DNA of 20,826 bases, taken from positions 1 to 20,826 of the IMG/VR virus record IMGVR_UViG_3300021440_000142; one strand, 5' to 3'. The position numbers were made by a program, and so were the translations under genes. Shown here one piece after another: positions 20,685-20,826 of the stretch (positions are counted from its first letter, which is position 1; each line of letters opens with the position of its first letter). Source of the DNA: a virus. The notes beneath the pieces are model-generated. The model worked only from the letters and a program-made list of their open reading frames with translations, was not told where the DNA came from and did no database searches.

Positions 20685-20826
20685 ATGAACACCACAACCG
20701 CCGCCGCCGCCGCCGCAACCGCCGCCGCCGCCGCAGAAGCCCACGCCCGGGACGCCCGGGAAAGCCAAGACGACACCGGGGACGCGCGCGCGGACAACCG
20801 CGCCGCCGCCCGGGCGCACCGCGCCG
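20685..20826 (+). CDS. Ala-rich N-terminus of a rightward gene, cut by window edge
   Basis: ATG 20685 follows GGAAAGAGAGAAG, a purine-rich ribosome site, and opens a frame of 47 codons to the window edge. The start is MNTTT followed by a poly-Ala stretch encoded by GCC repeats, then a charged Ala/Arg/Asp/Glu region (EAHARDARESQDD). It is probably helical or disordered. The rightward promoter at 20565-20593 with an operator-like palindrome makes it the first gene of the divergent (probably early) transcription unit. Composition (very high GC) differs sharply from the leftward genes. Function cannot be inferred. The GC content weakens ORF evidence, since long open frames also exist on the other strand here. 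Confidence 0.5.
   Translation, partial: MNTTTAAAAAATAAAAAEAHARDARESQDDTGDARADNRAAARAHRA

Noticed and set aside
20338-20819. Minus-strand open frames across the control region
   Set aside because: They cross the rightward promoter, consist of low-complexity Gly/Ala/Pro/Arg sequence from GC-rich repeats, and lack ribosome sites.
1-20826. tRNA genes, CRISPR arrays, insertion sequences, integrase or attachment sites
   Set aside because: No cloverleaf-like segments, regularly spaced repeats with spacers, transposase or recombinase motifs were seen; whether the element is temperate cannot be judged from this window.

Overview
The window is the late (virion and lysis) half of a tailed bacteriophage or prophage, plus its control region. 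All 27 confident genes read leftward (minus strand) from about 20185 to the left edge. They are tightly packed, many with ATGA or TGATG stop/start overlaps, so they look like one ~20 kb operon. A separate rightward gene starts near the right edge. A long tape-measure gene, a tail tube gene and the absence of a sheath gene indicate a siphovirus (long, non-contractile tail). The host cannot be named from this window. Sigma70-type promoters with near-consensus boxes and clear Shine-Dalgarno sites point to a Gram-negative host of fairly high GC, perhaps an alphaproteobacterium (inference).

Layout in transcription order. (1) Control region, 20186-20684: two divergent extended -10 promoters with palindromes, direct repeats and a GC-rich tandem repeat. 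(2) 20185-19676: a NusG-like antitermination factor at the head of the operon. Its predicted transcription start falls on its own ATG, so its mRNA should be leaderless. (3) DNA packaging and head, 19599-13775: small and large terminase, portal, DUF2213 protease/scaffold, capsid cement protein, DUF2184 major capsid protein. (4) Neck and tail, 13707-9216: a small Ala-tailed protein, DnaT-like connector, head closure protein, tail terminator, a tandem pair of paralogous structural proteins, another Ala-tailed protein, tail tube, the gpG/gpGT tail chaperones joined by a -1 frameshift (GGGAAAA plus a 12-bp hairpin), and an HK97 gp10-like protein. (5) Tape measure 9211-5288, a carbohydrate-binding-module-like tail protein, a tail fibre, a small acidic protein and a transglutaminase-like cysteine peptidase. 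(6) Lysis and accessory genes, 2796-1014: two membrane proteins, an M15 endolysin, an Acb2/Tad1-type cyclic-nucleotide sponge (anti-CBASS/anti-Thoeris) and a Pam3-gp28-type holin that is an internal tandem duplication. (7) Two further phage proteins, the last one cut by the left edge.

How the genes work together: the NusG paralog would be made first from a strong promoter and could load onto RNA polymerase to carry it through the long operon. Local RNA hairpins after the major capsid and tail tube genes, and the programmed frameshift, would then set the protein ratios. The points most worth a second look are the leaderless NusG-like gene, the immune-evasion gene inside the lysis cassette, the frameshift signal, the possible pseudoknot or switch between tube and chaperone genes, and the repeat-rich divergent control region.
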